From an uncultured Paracoccaceae bacterium (GTDB lineage Bacteria > Pseudomonadota > Alphaproteobacteria > Rhodobacterales > Rhodobacteraceae), in NCBI GenBank assembly GCA_947488175.1, contig CANKYO010000007.1:186001-250000 (forward strand): a DNA stretch of 64,000 bases, given 5' to 3'. The notes under the pieces are model-generated. The model saw nothing but the letters and a program-made list of their open reading frames with translations. It was not told the origin of the DNA and made no database searches. A program made the position numbers and the translations under genes. Of this stretch, positions 46,971-56,596 are shown piece after piece; position 1 is the first letter of the stretch; the number at the start of each line of letters is the position of its first letter.

Positions 46971-49900
46971 GTGTTTAAGGGAATTCAGGCACAGCTGCTT
47001 TTGACCTTTCTTTTGGCTTCAATCCTGCCGTTGGCGCTTGGCGGAATTGTTTTCTTCTCGCTGGTGAAAGAGAATATCACGGTTGAAACATTTCAACGCG
47101 TGTCCTTCGTTCGGGATTCCAAAAGCAGCGAAATCCGCCAGTATCTAGCTTTTGCCCAGCGGCAGGCGGAAAACTATGCGCAATCATCAAATGTGCGGTA
47201 TTCGATCGGCGATTTTTACGGCTTCAGCTATGCACTGCGCCAGATATCCAACGATACCGAACAGGCTGTCCAGACGGTGCGCCGGATACTGGAAACCGGC
47301 GACCCGGCCTCAGGTACCGGCGGGCTGACCCCCGAGGCTGAAGATCGCCTGCTGCGCGAAGCAATCGAATATGCCAATGCCTATCGCAGATTTCATCCGG
47401 GGTTCGTGGAGTTTCTGGAAGGCTCAGAGTTCGACAATCTTTATCTTGTCGACCGACGCGGCCTTCTTGTCTATTCGGTCGCGCATGATCCCTATTTTGG
47501 CCGGTTTCTACCGGCTGATGACAGTCATCTTGCACAGGTCCATGCACGCCTGAAATCCAGCGATACGGACGTGATTTTTTCCGATTTTGTCCAGGATCCG
47601 ATCACTGGCGAGGTTGCAGCACATCTGGCGGTCAGCATCTCTCTCTACGGCAGATCAACAGCCACACTGATTTTGCGCCTACCCGCGCAAGGGCTTCAGG
47701 ACATGCTGGACACAAGCGATATCGTCACCCTGGTTTCGTCCGAGAACCGGGTGATTGCGTCATCGGCTGAATCAGGTCTTATGCCGGGGGGCGCGGCATC
47801 GCTTCCGGCAGGCATGCAGAACGCTGCCGGGATCACAACCTTTGCCTCGGGGCTGAATGGGAAACCCACACTGTCAGCATGGGGCAGATTGGCGCCGCCT
47901 TTTCCGGATTGGCTGGTCGTCGCAGAGATCGGCCAGGCCGATGCCTTTGCAACCAGTCGCGAATTGCGGTCAGCATTCCTGCTGATCGGCGTCGTCGCTG
48001 CGTCTGTCTTGGTGGTCATATCTTTCATCCTGGCCAGATCCATCACCGGCCCAATCCGAAATCTGGCATCAGCGGCGGGCGCCATCGCTGACGGCGCACT
48101 TGATCATCCCCTCCCCGAATATGGGCGTCCGCGCGAATACGCGAGCCTGTCACAGGCGGTCAGCCAGATGCGCCGTTCGCTCCGTGATCAGCTTGAACTG
48201 ATCGGCAAGAAGAACAGCGAACTCCAGACCCATCTGCGCCAGATTGAGGACAAGAACAAAGCCCTGCAGGAAGCGGACAGGATGAAGGACCAGTTCCTCG
48301 CAAACACCTCGCACGAGTTGCGCACCCCCTTGAACGGCATCATCGGCATTGCCGAAACGCTTGAAACCGGTGTGATGGGCCAGTTGGAACCGGGGCAGCG
48401 CAGCCAGTTGCGGCTGATCTCGTTTTCGGCACGCCGCCTGTCACGACTGGTAGATGATCTGCTGGATATCTACCGGATCCGCGAGGGCCGTATGCGGCTG
48501 GACATCAAACCGGTCAATGTGGTGCAATCCTTGCGCAATGTAGCGCAGCTTGCGCAACCGCTGTTGCACGAACATGCCGCCTTGTTACGCATTGATGCCC
48601 CTGACGCCCTGCCTGCCGTACAGGCCGATCCGATGCGGTTCGAACAAATCCTGTTCAATCTTGTCAGCAACGCGATCCGGCACAGCGGCCCGTCAGAAAT
48701 CGTTATATCAGCCGCTGCCCACCCAGACGCAGATCCGCCCGCAGTCAGCGTCGCAATCCGCGATCAGGGTCCGGGGATCGCGCCGGACAGTCTGGAAAAG
48801 ATCTTCCATCCGCTTGAACAGATCACCTCTGATGTGACCCGTACCAGCAAGGATGAGGGCACAGGTCTTGGCCTGACAATCGCGCGCAATCTGGCGGTTC
48901 TGATGTCTGGCACCATTGCGGTCAGTAGCGCATTGGGCGAAGGATCGGTCTTTACGCTATCCCTGCCAGCTTCTGACGCAGATACCGTCACGGATCCGCC
49001 GTCGCTGCCGGAATTGCCGTTTGAGGACGACAACCAGATGCCGGCCCAAACCCGTGCTGGGCCGCTATCGGCGGGTGACGGTGCACCGCATATCCTGCTT
49101 GTGGATGACGAACCGATCAACTTGCAGGTTCTACACAACGTGTTGAAACCACATGGCTATCAGGTGTCGGACTGTTCCAACGGAACTGATGCGATCATGT
49201 CGGTGAATGCCCAAAAGCCGGATTTGATTGTCCTCGATGTGATGATGGCCGGTCTGAGCGGGCTGGACGTGGTACGGCGGTTGCGGCAGCGATTTTCGCT
49301 GCTTGAACTGCCCGTCATTCTGCTGACGGCACGCGGCCGTACCAGCGACCTGATCGAAGGGTTCGAGGCTGGCGCGAATGACTATGTTATCAAGCCCTTC
49401 GTCAAGGATGAGCTTCTCAGCCGCATCCGCACCTTGCTCGAAGCCAGCCGTGCAAAGCGCCATGCGCTCGAAAACACCGAAATGCGCGACGAAATCACCC
49501 GCAGGATCCAGGTGGAAGATGCGCTGCGCCTGTCGCAGCGCCGCATGAAACAGATGCTTGAAGTGTTGGATGACGGGCTGATCTGCGTCGATGCGCGCGG
49601 TGTCTTGACCTTTGCCAACCACGCCGCCCGACAGATTTTCAAAGAGCAGTTGGAAATTGGGCAAACGCGATTGGGCGATCTGATCTCTCAAAAGCACATC
49701 GCGGCCCTTCATGATACCAGCAACGATGGTGAGCCTTCGGGCATCCGCCTGAACCTGAATGGACAGGGCTGGGATATGCATATGTTCGACATGCTGCCAG
49801 AGGCCGGCGCCGGTCATGCCATCGTGTTCAGCCGCATGGGCCGCTCGAAATTCGTCACGACGATCCGAGATGCCGTAGACACGACCATATCCGAAATGGA

Positions 49901-50276
49901 TGTGACCACCGACACCCCCGCAACCGCACCCAAGCAGCGCGATGCCTACCGCACGCTTCTTGTGCAGGCCATGACGGAAACGCTGGACCTGTGGTCCATC
50001 ATATCGGCACGCGGCAACAAGGTCGATTTTGCCGAACAAAGCGGTATCTGGCGTGTCAGCCTGGACAAGACATCGCTGCAAACCCGCACGCTGGACAAGT
50101 ATCTTCTGATCGAGACGCTGCCCGAACACCCGCGCTGGCGCGATGTGATCAGATCGTTGAATTTCATTCTGGCCCAAGCGGACAAAGCCGATGCCGCACC
50201 CGAGACGACCGAGCGCATGATGCGTTTGCGCAAAATCCTTGAGGAACTGCGTGAAATGACCTCTCAGGACAGCTGA
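46971..50276 (+). CDS. Hybrid sensor histidine kinase, ChiS-like
   Basis: An 1101-residue inner-membrane kinase. TM1 is about 8-30, a periplasmic sensor about 32-333 and TM2 334-355, then HAMP, HisKA with FLANTSHELRTPLNG (H448), HATPase with N567, DQGPGI at 598-603 and GTGLGL at 630-635. REC follows with D712-D713, phosphoacceptor D756 and K808, a coiled stretch, a PAS domain near 850-950 and a C-terminal domain at about 995-1090. That last domain (TLDLWSIISARGNKVDFAEQ, TRTLDKYLLIETLPEHPRWR) resembles the DNA-binding tail of ChiS as I remember it. The GTG start at 46971 has GGGGAGG upstream. No separate response regulator is nearby. Confidence 0.88.
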   Translation: MFKGIQAQLLLTFLLASILPLALGGIVFFSLVKENITVETFQRVSFVRDSKSSEIRQYLAFAQRQAENYAQSSNVRYSIGDFYGFSYALRQISNDTEQAVQTVRRILETGDPASGTGGLTPEAEDRLLREAIEYANAYRRFHPGFVEFLEGSEFDNLYLVDRRGLLVYSVAHDPYFGRFLPADDSHLAQVHARLKSSDTDVIFSDFVQDPITGEVAAHLAVSISLYGRSTATLILRLPAQGLQDMLDTSDIVTLVSSENRVIASSAESGLMPGGAASLPAGMQNAAGITTFASGLNGKPTLSAWGRLAPPFPDWLVVAEIGQADAFATSRELRSAFLLIGVVAASVLVVISFILARSITGPIRNLASAAGAIADGALDHPLPEYGRPREYASLSQAVSQMRRSLRDQLELIGKKNSELQTHLRQIEDKNKALQEADRMKDQFLANTSHELRTPLNGIIGIAETLETGVMGQLEPGQRSQLRLISFSARRLSRLVDDLLDIYRIREGRMRLDIKPVNVVQSLRNVAQLAQPLLHEHAALLRIDAPDALPAVQADPMRFEQILFNLVSNAIRHSGPSEIVISAAAHPDADPPAVSVAIRDQGPGIAPDSLEKIFHPLEQITSDVTRTSKDEGTGLGLTIARNLAVLMSGTIAVSSALGEGSVFTLSLPASDADTVTDPPSLPELPFEDDNQMPAQTRAGPLSAGDGAPHILLVDDEPINLQVLHNVLKPHGYQVSDCSNGTDAIMSVNAQKPDLIVLDVMMAGLSGLDVVRRLRQRFSLLELPVILLTARGRTSDLIEGFEAGANDYVIKPFVKDELLSRIRTLLEASRAKRHALENTEMRDEITRRIQVEDALRLSQRRMKQMLEVLDDGLICVDARGVLTFANHAARQIFKEQLEIGQTRLGDLISQKHIAALHDTSNDGEPSGIRLNLNGQGWDMHMFDMLPEAGAGHAIVFSRMGRSKFVTTIRDAVDTTISEMDVTTDTPATAPKQRDAYRTLLVQAMTETLDLWSIISARGNKVDFAEQSGIWRVSLDKTSLQTRTLDKYLLIETLPEHPRWRDVIRSLNFILAQADKADAAPETTERMMRLRKILEELREMTSQDS

Positions 50277-50362
50277 TATGGCGCCGCTGCCAATGTGCTT
50301 TCAAGCTGTGTCCGAACAGTCTGCGCGGACTTTTGGTAAACTTTACCTAAAGGGAAAAACCT

Positions 50363-51880
50363 ATGCGGGTCTTCACAGCATCGATCGCAACTGAAACCAA
50401 CAGTTTCTCACCACTCCGGACAGATTTCGAAGATTTCGCACAGAGCTTTTATGCCCCTCCCGGCGAACACCCGGAAACGCCAACGCTTTGCAGCGCGGTC
50501 TTTCCGGTATTGCGAAAACGCGCGGCGATCAGTGAGTTGGAGTTGGTTGAAGGCACCGCCACCTGGGCGGAACCGGGTGGGCTGGTCAACCGCCCAACCT
50601 GGACGCGATTGCGCGATGAGGTCCTGAACCAACTTCGGGATGCTATGCCTGTGGATGCGGTGCTCCTTGGGCTGCATGGCGCAATGATCGCCGATGGCTG
50701 CCTCGATTGCGAAGGCGAATTGATTGAAGCTGTGCGGAACATCATCGGCCCTGACGCCAAAATCGGCGTCACATTCGACCCGCATTCGCATCTCAGCGAA
50801 CGCCGGGTGGCGCATTGCGATGTGATCACAGCCTTCAAGGAGTTCCCGCACACCGATTTTGTTGAAACGACAGAGGCATGCGTCGATCTGACCATTCGGG
50901 CCGTGCTTGGTGAAATCACACCACGCCTTTCGGTATGCGATGTGCGTATGATGGATGTCTTGCCAACCAGCCAGCAACCGATGCGCGGATTTGTCGATCG
51001 GATGATCGCCATGGAACGCCGTGGTGCGGTTCTTTCGGTTTCGGCAATCCATGGGTTCATGGCCGGGGATTCGCCCGATCTTGGGGCAAAGATCATTGTT
51101 GTCACGGACAATGACAAAGCGACCGGCGACCGCATTGCCCTCACCCTTGGGGAAGAGTTGTTTTCGTTCCGTGGCAACACGCGACCACCGTTCCTCACAG
51201 CGGACGAAGCCCTTGCGCAGGCCGCCAATGCGAAGAAGGGGCCGGTAGTCATTGCAGATGTCTGGGATAACCCCGGCGGTGGTGTCGCGGGCGATTCAAC
51301 GATCCTTCTGCAAAAGGCGATCGACATGGGCCTCACATCGTTAGCATTGGGAACAATCTGGGATCCGATGGCAGTACGGCTGTGCCACGCAGCCGGTCAG
51401 GGGGCGACACTTGATCTCCGCTTTGGCGGCAAGACATCCGCCCATGCAGGCGCCCCGATTGATGCACGCGTCACGGTGCAGCATCTGAAACGCTATGCTG
51501 TGCAATCCTTTGGCACATCCACCGTGCCCTTGGGCGACTGCGCGGTTATCAGATTGGGCGACATAGAGGTTGTTCTGAATTCGAACCGGGCGCAGGCCTT
51601 CTCGCCAAGCCTGTTTTCCAACCTTGGGATTGATCCGCAGCAACGACAGATTATCGTCGTGAAATCCACCAACCATTTCCGTGGTGCATTCGAAGCCATC
51701 GCAGCTGACATTCTGTACGCGGCAATCAACGGACCATATCCAAACGACCCGGCCACGACAAACTACACTAACCTGACCCGCCCAATCTGGCCCATTGTCA
51801 GCGCGCCTTTCAATGACCGCGGCTCTCAGCTTACGGGCAGCAGCGCCGCGCGCGTCCCGCCAAGGAATGAACAGACGTAG
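50363..51880 (+). CDS. M81 family metallopeptidase (MlrC-like)
   Basis: A 505-residue protein of the M81/MlrC family, named after microcystin breakdown but present in many bacteria without it. TASIATETNSFSP, LLGLHGAMIADGCLDCEGEL and VTFDPHSHLSE are family landmarks with metal ligands, and VIADVWDNPGGGVAGDST follows. After TRPIWPIV near residue 478 the family normally ends; the last 27 residues look like IS-derived sequence fused in frame. The substrate may be a small cyclic peptide, unknown. Confidence 0.87.
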   Translation: MRVFTASIATETNSFSPLRTDFEDFAQSFYAPPGEHPETPTLCSAVFPVLRKRAAISELELVEGTATWAEPGGLVNRPTWTRLRDEVLNQLRDAMPVDAVLLGLHGAMIADGCLDCEGELIEAVRNIIGPDAKIGVTFDPHSHLSERRVAHCDVITAFKEFPHTDFVETTEACVDLTIRAVLGEITPRLSVCDVRMMDVLPTSQQPMRGFVDRMIAMERRGAVLSVSAIHGFMAGDSPDLGAKIIVVTDNDKATGDRIALTLGEELFSFRGNTRPPFLTADEALAQAANAKKGPVVIADVWDNPGGGVAGDSTILLQKAIDMGLTSLALGTIWDPMAVRLCHAAGQGATLDLRFGGKTSAHAGAPIDARVTVQHLKRYAVQSFGTSTVPLGDCAVIRLGDIEVVLNSNRAQAFSPSLFSNLGIDPQQRQIIVVKSTNHFRGAFEAIAADILYAAINGPYPNDPATTNYTNLTRPIWPIVSAPFNDRGSQLTGSSAARVPPRNEQT

Positions 51881-52040
51881 GAGATGTCGCAGATACAAAC
51901 AGCGCAACCGCATCGAAGCCATATTCGGCAGGCTGAAAGATTGGCGACTTGTGGCAAGCCGATATGACCGCTGCCCCAAAGTCCCTCTCGCCGCTACCGC
52001 CGTCTATTGTCTATGGGTCATAATCCTAGAGCTCTATATC
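51840..52040 (+). pseudogene. IS5-type transposase C-terminal remnant
   Basis: In the frame beginning at 51795, the segment RYKQRNRIEAIFGRLKDWRL (from 51891) followed by VASRYDRCP is the C-terminal signature of IS5 family transposases (YKQRxxIExxFGRLKDWRR...RYDRC), ending in a degraded hydrophobic tail near 52030. The preceding ARVPPRNEQT, read in the M81 frame, resembles the segment normally just upstream (CIPPRRNRK), so a frameshift separates the two. No N-terminal transposase half, inverted repeats or target duplication was found. Confidence 0.8.
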
Positions 52041-52104
52041 TACAGCATCTTGGTTCGATCCGGGTCAAACACAAACGACTTCGAGACATGCCGTCCTTTA
52101 ATCC

Positions 52105-52491
52105 TTAGTACATCACCTTGTTGAGTGTGACCTCTACTGTCGACCCGACCACGAGCTTTGCGCTGCCGCGCGCGAGCAGCCAGCCATCTGCGCGTTCGAG
52201 GCGCGCTACGATTTGTAAGTTTGATGACGCGAGCAAGTCAGCGGGTCCGGAGAGTGAGAAATTGATCGCCCTTAAGTGACCGTTGCTGCTGACGTTCGTT
52301 TGGTAAGCGTCATGCTGGCCATCAGGACGAACGTCAGGGCCTTCGAGAGAGACTTTGACTATTCCTTCAGGAATAGCGCTGCCGCCCTCGAAGACGACTT
52401 CGCCACGAAGATCTGTCGATTGTTCCGCAGCGGCGGCTGTTGCCACGACGGCAGCTATCGTACCGGTCATGACCATACGGCGTTTTATCAC
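52105..52491 (-). CDS. YscW/YbaY-like exported protein
   Basis: A 128-residue protein with a signal peptide (MIKRRMVMTGTIAAVVATAA). The mature part LRGEVVFEGGSAIPEGIVKV and a late LVVGSTVEVTLNKVMY recall the YscW/YbaY beta-sandwich family, which includes a lipoprotein pilotin relative. There is no lipobox cysteine. It lies between the IS remnant and the protease gene. The family call is by eye. Confidence 0.6.
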   Translation of the reverse strand: MIKRRMVMTGTIAAVVATAAAAEQSTDLRGEVVFEGGSAIPEGIVKVSLEGPDVRPDGQHDAYQTNVSSNGHLRAINFSLSGPADLLASSNLQIVARLERADGWLLARGSAKLVVGSTVEVTLNKVMY

Positions 52492-52587
52492 GATGTCTCA
52501 TCCTTGGTGTATCGCTCCCGTGATCCGGTGGATCAGAGAGCCTAAAATGATTAAGGGAGGCACTTGTGCCCCCCTTTCGAGATTGCA

Positions 52588-55500
52588 TCAGACGATGACA
52601 AAGTCATCTGCCGATAGGCTCAGGTTTGTACCGAGCTGTGCGAACTGGATTGCGTCAGCCTCGCCCGATCCGTCTGCGTCATAGGACAAGATGCCATCGT
52701 CCGTGTCATAAATGATGCGGTGGTCTGCATCAAAGCTTTCGCCGATGGCGCTCATGTAGAAGGCACCAAATGACAACACACCATCATCGCCCAGCTCCGT
52801 AAAAATGAGGCTGTCAAGAAGGATCAAATCTTCGGCGACACAGAAATCCCTGATCCTGTCAACATTGTCATCCCCCAGGGCAGTTGTGAAGCGGAACGAA
52901 TCCTCGCCCGCGCCGCCGACCAGCAAGTCGGCGCCAAGCCCACCATCGAGCAGGTCGCTGCCTCTGCCACCAAAGAGCCGGTCATCGCCTGCTTCGCCCG
53001 GTTGGGCAGGTGGGGCAGGAAAGTCGACCGATACGTTCAACTCGTATGTCGACCCTTCGGGGATGGCCTTGGTCCAGCCGCCTTCTGTCGATTCAGGTGT
53101 CCAGCTGCCTTCCAGAATGTAGTAGGTTCCGGTTTCTTCGACGACAAAAACAGTGCTTGAGTCCCGGACGCTTGTGGAGCCGGGATCGCCGCCGCCATCA
53201 TCGTTTTCGGTGACGATATTGCCATTACTGTCCAGCAACCTGACCCAGCTGTCATGGACGTTGGGATCGGCGATGCCGTCAATGTCGATTGTGATGATCG
53301 TACCTGCCGCCAGATCGATACTGTAATACGCACCAAGACCGTTGCCGGTGGCATTGACGGTCGTATGCAGCACAGTTGTTGAATCGAAGATATCCGGGTC
53401 TTCTGTCAGTGAGAAGTTGTCGGAAATGTCGAATGCCGTGGCGATCGAATTGTTCGTCGCATCAGGCCCCAATGTGGCGTAGCCGGTGCCCAAACCGGGG
53501 GTTGGCGGCGCATCGCCCTGATATGCAAAGTCGCCAAGCAGCGTGTCATCGCCCCCGCCGCCGCGCAGCACATCATCGCCGCCTTGGCCTGTCAGCACAT
53601 TGGCGGCACGGTCCCCGATCAACCTATCATCAAAGCCCGAACCGGCCAGATTTTCGATAGAAACATAGGTGTCGCCCTCTGATCCGTCGCGCCTGAGATT
53701 GAGCCGGACCCCGCTGGTCGCGTCGGCGTAATCTGCCGTGTCGCTACCTGCGCCGCCGTTCAGAATATCAGCACCGCCGCCACCCGTCAGTGTATCATCA
53801 CCAGAGCCACCGGAAAGTTCGTTGGTCTGGTCGTCCCCGATCAGGTGATCATCATGGAATGAGCCGACAACATTTTCGATCTCGGCAAGTATATCGTTCC
53901 GGATCACGGTACCGCGTCCGACGATTTGCGCCGGGCCGGTTGCGTCGCCGCCACTGGCCGTCCCGTTGACAAGATCCACGGTCACGCCAGCGGAACTGCC
54001 AGCGTAAACAACCGTATCAATGCCATCGCCGCCATTCATATAGTCCTGACCGGACCCGCCGATGAGTGTGTCATCGCCATCTTCGCCATACAGGATGTCG
54101 CCATCATTGCCGCCGTCCAATACGTCAGTCCCGGCGCCGCCGTTGAAATAGTCACCACCGCCCTGACCCCAGAAATGATTGTCCGATGCGTTCCCGACGA
54201 AACGGTCGATCCGGTCATCCGACCCAATCAGATTCTCGATGCTGTAGAATGTATCGCCCGAGGCTGTGCCACCACTGGCGACATTCGTTTCAAGATTGAC
54301 GAGCAGTTGGAACGGGCTTTCCCGGCTGTAGTCAACAGTATCGCTGCCATCGCCGCCTATGAAGACGTCGATGCCGTCTTGACCACTGAGCATATCGTCG
54401 CCGTCGCCACCGTTGAGGATATCATTGCCCTGGCCGCCAAGGATGGTGTCGTTACCAGCACCGCCATAAAGCGTGTCGTTGCCGTCATCACTTTCGGTTT
54501 GGTCTTCAAGATCCGCGATCGCAATCGTATTGTTGATATCGCGACTGGCGAGTGAGTCAGCACCGCCGATGATGAAATCGTCACCGCCCATCCCAAAGAT
54601 TGTGTCGTCACCGGCACCCCCTTCAAGGACCTCACTGCTGCCATCCCCGATGATGATGTTGGTCAGGGTGTTGTCGCCAGCACTGGGTGGCGTTTCACCG
54701 CCACCATTGTCCGGTTGGTAAGGCGTTCCATTGGAATAGATAATGTTTTCAACATTATCGACGTCCCCAATGTCAATGTCACCGGACAACACGATGATGG
54801 TATCGTTCCCGCCGTCTTCCTCCTCGTGCACGATATCGTCGATTGAATCGACGAAATAGACATCGTCACCGCCATAGCCCGCCATGCGGTCAGCACCGCC
54901 ACGGCCATCCAAAACGTTATTTCCGTCATTGCCGATCAGGATATCGTCATGGCTGCTGCCGATGCCGTTTTCAATATAGTATTCGGTCTCGTCAGCGTTA
55001 TGCCCGGCAAAAATCGATACATTGTTGTTGTGACCATTGACGCTAGAAAACTGCCCGGCGCGCAAATCAAGGATCGTGCCTGCGGTAGATCCAGAGAAAT
55101 CAATTGTGTCGGTGCCACCCGTGTCGTGGATCACAAAACCGATGTCACGCTGCATGCCCGTTGAGGTCAGCGCATACCCATATTCGGTACTGTTGAAGCC
55201 ATAGACGTTGTCCCCGGTTTGGAGGTTGATGGTCTCGTAGGTCCGCACCCCGTTCTCGTCCACCTCCGAGAAATAACGACGGATCGTCGCCTCAATATCG
55301 GCCATCATGGGGGTGGCTGCCGACCATCGACTTTCTTCACCAACGTCAATGCCGTCAAAATAGGACATGACGCTGTACTGCTGGCGGTCAAAGATCCAGG
55401 TGGCGTTATTAAGATAGTTGATCTGCACGCCGCCCGGGCCGCTGTAATTGTATAGGCCGGGGTGGTTCAGACCGAATTCATGACCAAATTCGTGAACGAA

Positions 55501-55929
55501 GGTGTCAAACACGTAACCACCGATATCCGTCAGGTTGGGTTCCGTGTCGTGGAAACGTTGGCCCACGCTGACATAGCGGTTGCTAGAAAACGCGCTGCCA
55601 TCACTGGGCTCGCCAATTTCCGGGCTGACGATCTGCATCCAATCCGTGTCGGGGTCGAAGGGGGTATCATAGACTATTTCGAATTGGAGCGGTGTGACAG
55701 AAGCCCACATCTGCAAGGCGCCAACTGCGGCGGCCTGATAATCGGGATGGTTGGCAAGCTCTGAGACATTGATCCTCATTGGCTCCGCCGCGACCTCTGG
55801 CGTTAGGCTACGGGGCAATGCCCCCAAATAGTCGAGATAGGCTTCGTAGTCTTCGCTTTTGCCAAATGGATTGTCCGGCGTTTGGTCGTTGATCCACCAT
55901 GGATCATTGGTTTGGGTTGAAGACGGCAT
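52588..55929 (-). CDS. Serralysin-type M10 metalloprotease with RTX repeats
   Basis: A 1113-residue secreted protease read from the ATG at 55929; the frame opens at 56001. The N-terminal domain has HEFGHEFGLNH (zinc ligands H146, H150, H156, catalytic E147) and the Met-turn YSVMSYFDG. Some fourteen or more GGxGxDxLxGG-type nonapeptide clusters from about residue 310 bind calcium and mark export by a type I system. A PPC-like beta domain (about 820-940) interrupts the repeats. No ABC/HlyD secretion genes lie in this window. Confidence 0.93.
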   Translation of the reverse strand: MPSSTQTNDPWWINDQTPDNPFGKSEDYEAYLDYLGALPRSLTPEVAAEPMRINVSELANHPDYQAAAVGALQMWASVTPLQFEIVYDTPFDPDTDWMQIVSPEIGEPSDGSAFSSNRYVSVGQRFHDTEPNLTDIGGYVFDTFVHEFGHEFGLNHPGLYNYSGPGGVQINYLNNATWIFDRQQYSVMSYFDGIDVGEESRWSAATPMMADIEATIRRYFSEVDENGVRTYETINLQTGDNVYGFNSTEYGYALTSTGMQRDIGFVIHDTGGTDTIDFSGSTAGTILDLRAGQFSSVNGHNNNVSIFAGHNADETEYYIENGIGSSHDDILIGNDGNNVLDGRGGADRMAGYGGDDVYFVDSIDDIVHEEEDGGNDTIIVLSGDIDIGDVDNVENIIYSNGTPYQPDNGGGETPPSAGDNTLTNIIIGDGSSEVLEGGAGDDTIFGMGGDDFIIGGADSLASRDINNTIAIADLEDQTESDDGNDTLYGGAGNDTILGGQGNDILNGGDGDDMLSGQDGIDVFIGGDGSDTVDYSRESPFQLLVNLETNVASGGTASGDTFYSIENLIGSDDRIDRFVGNASDNHFWGQGGGDYFNGGAGTDVLDGGNDGDILYGEDGDDTLIGGSGQDYMNGGDGIDTVVYAGSSAGVTVDLVNGTASGGDATGPAQIVGRGTVIRNDILAEIENVVGSFHDDHLIGDDQTNELSGGSGDDTLTGGGGADILNGGAGSDTADYADATSGVRLNLRRDGSEGDTYVSIENLAGSGFDDRLIGDRAANVLTGQGGDDVLRGGGGDDTLLGDFAYQGDAPPTPGLGTGYATLGPDATNNSIATAFDISDNFSLTEDPDIFDSTTVLHTTVNATGNGLGAYYSIDLAAGTIITIDIDGIADPNVHDSWVRLLDSNGNIVTENDDGGGDPGSTSVRDSSTVFVVEETGTYYILEGSWTPESTEGGWTKAIPEGSTYELNVSVDFPAPPAQPGEAGDDRLFGGRGSDLLDGGLGADLLVGGAGEDSFRFTTALGDDNVDRIRDFCVAEDLILLDSLIFTELGDDGVLSFGAFYMSAIGESFDADHRIIYDTDDGILSYDADGSGEADAIQFAQLGTNLSLSADDFVIV

Positions 55930-56162
55930 TTTTGGGAGTCCCCCTTTGGTGCAACCTTGAGTATTTTGGGTTGAACGGTTTTTGGTGCTGCCAACTACCA
56001 ACAGACGTCATCTGCGATGCCTGTTAAACTTGTCACCTGAAGCAATAATGACCCTCTGCCTTAGACATGTCCACGGCTAGCGTGAAGTATCTTTGCCAAA
56101 AAATATTGTTAAATTATATAGCATTAGGTGAACCTCTCGGCTCGTCGGCCAAATTTGGCCTG

Positions 56163-56564
56163 TCAGTCAAAACCTACAACGTACCGGCTACCTCGATCTG
56201 AAACGCACGAAATGAACCAGTCCAAAGGTACCTTCAATGCACCAAACTTACGATAATTTTTCTCAACCAAAAGGTGAATTACCTGTGATAAACGGAGTGA
56301 CATATCGAACATGATTACGACGTCGTTATCGCAAACTTGATCATGAGGCCGGTATTGGGACGTGGCCACAACACGACTCCGTGGCCGGGATGTGTATTCT
56401 ATAATGGTAAACCAGTGCAGCGGACCTCCAATGCGAACTGCCATCGCGGGCGGGTTATGTTTTGTCCGCAAATCGGGGCGGAAAGAAACGTCCTCACCTA
56501 ACGAATTGCAATGAAATTGCCCTCCTTTGAGCAGCAATTCCAATGCGTCGAAGCCGTAATCCAA
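56163..56564 (-). CDS. Doubtful ORF in AT-rich DNA before hisG
   Basis: A 133-codon ORF with no recognised domain, no convincing ribosome binding site and base composition unlike the neighbours. The predicted protein is not low-complexity and has several aromatic residues, so it could be a real orphan gene. The flanking DNA (56002-56162 and 56565-56596) shows nothing clear; 56002-56162 should hold the promoter of the protease gene. Confidence 0.35.
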   Translation of the reverse strand: MDYGFDALELLLKGGQFHCNSLGEDVSFRPDLRTKHNPPAMAVRIGGPLHWFTIIEYTSRPRSRVVATSQYRPHDQVCDNDVVIMFDMSLRLSQVIHLLVEKNYRKFGALKVPLDWFISCVSDRGSRYVVGFD

Positions 56565-56596
56565 TTTGATAGATCCCGCTTAGTTGGATTTTCCTC

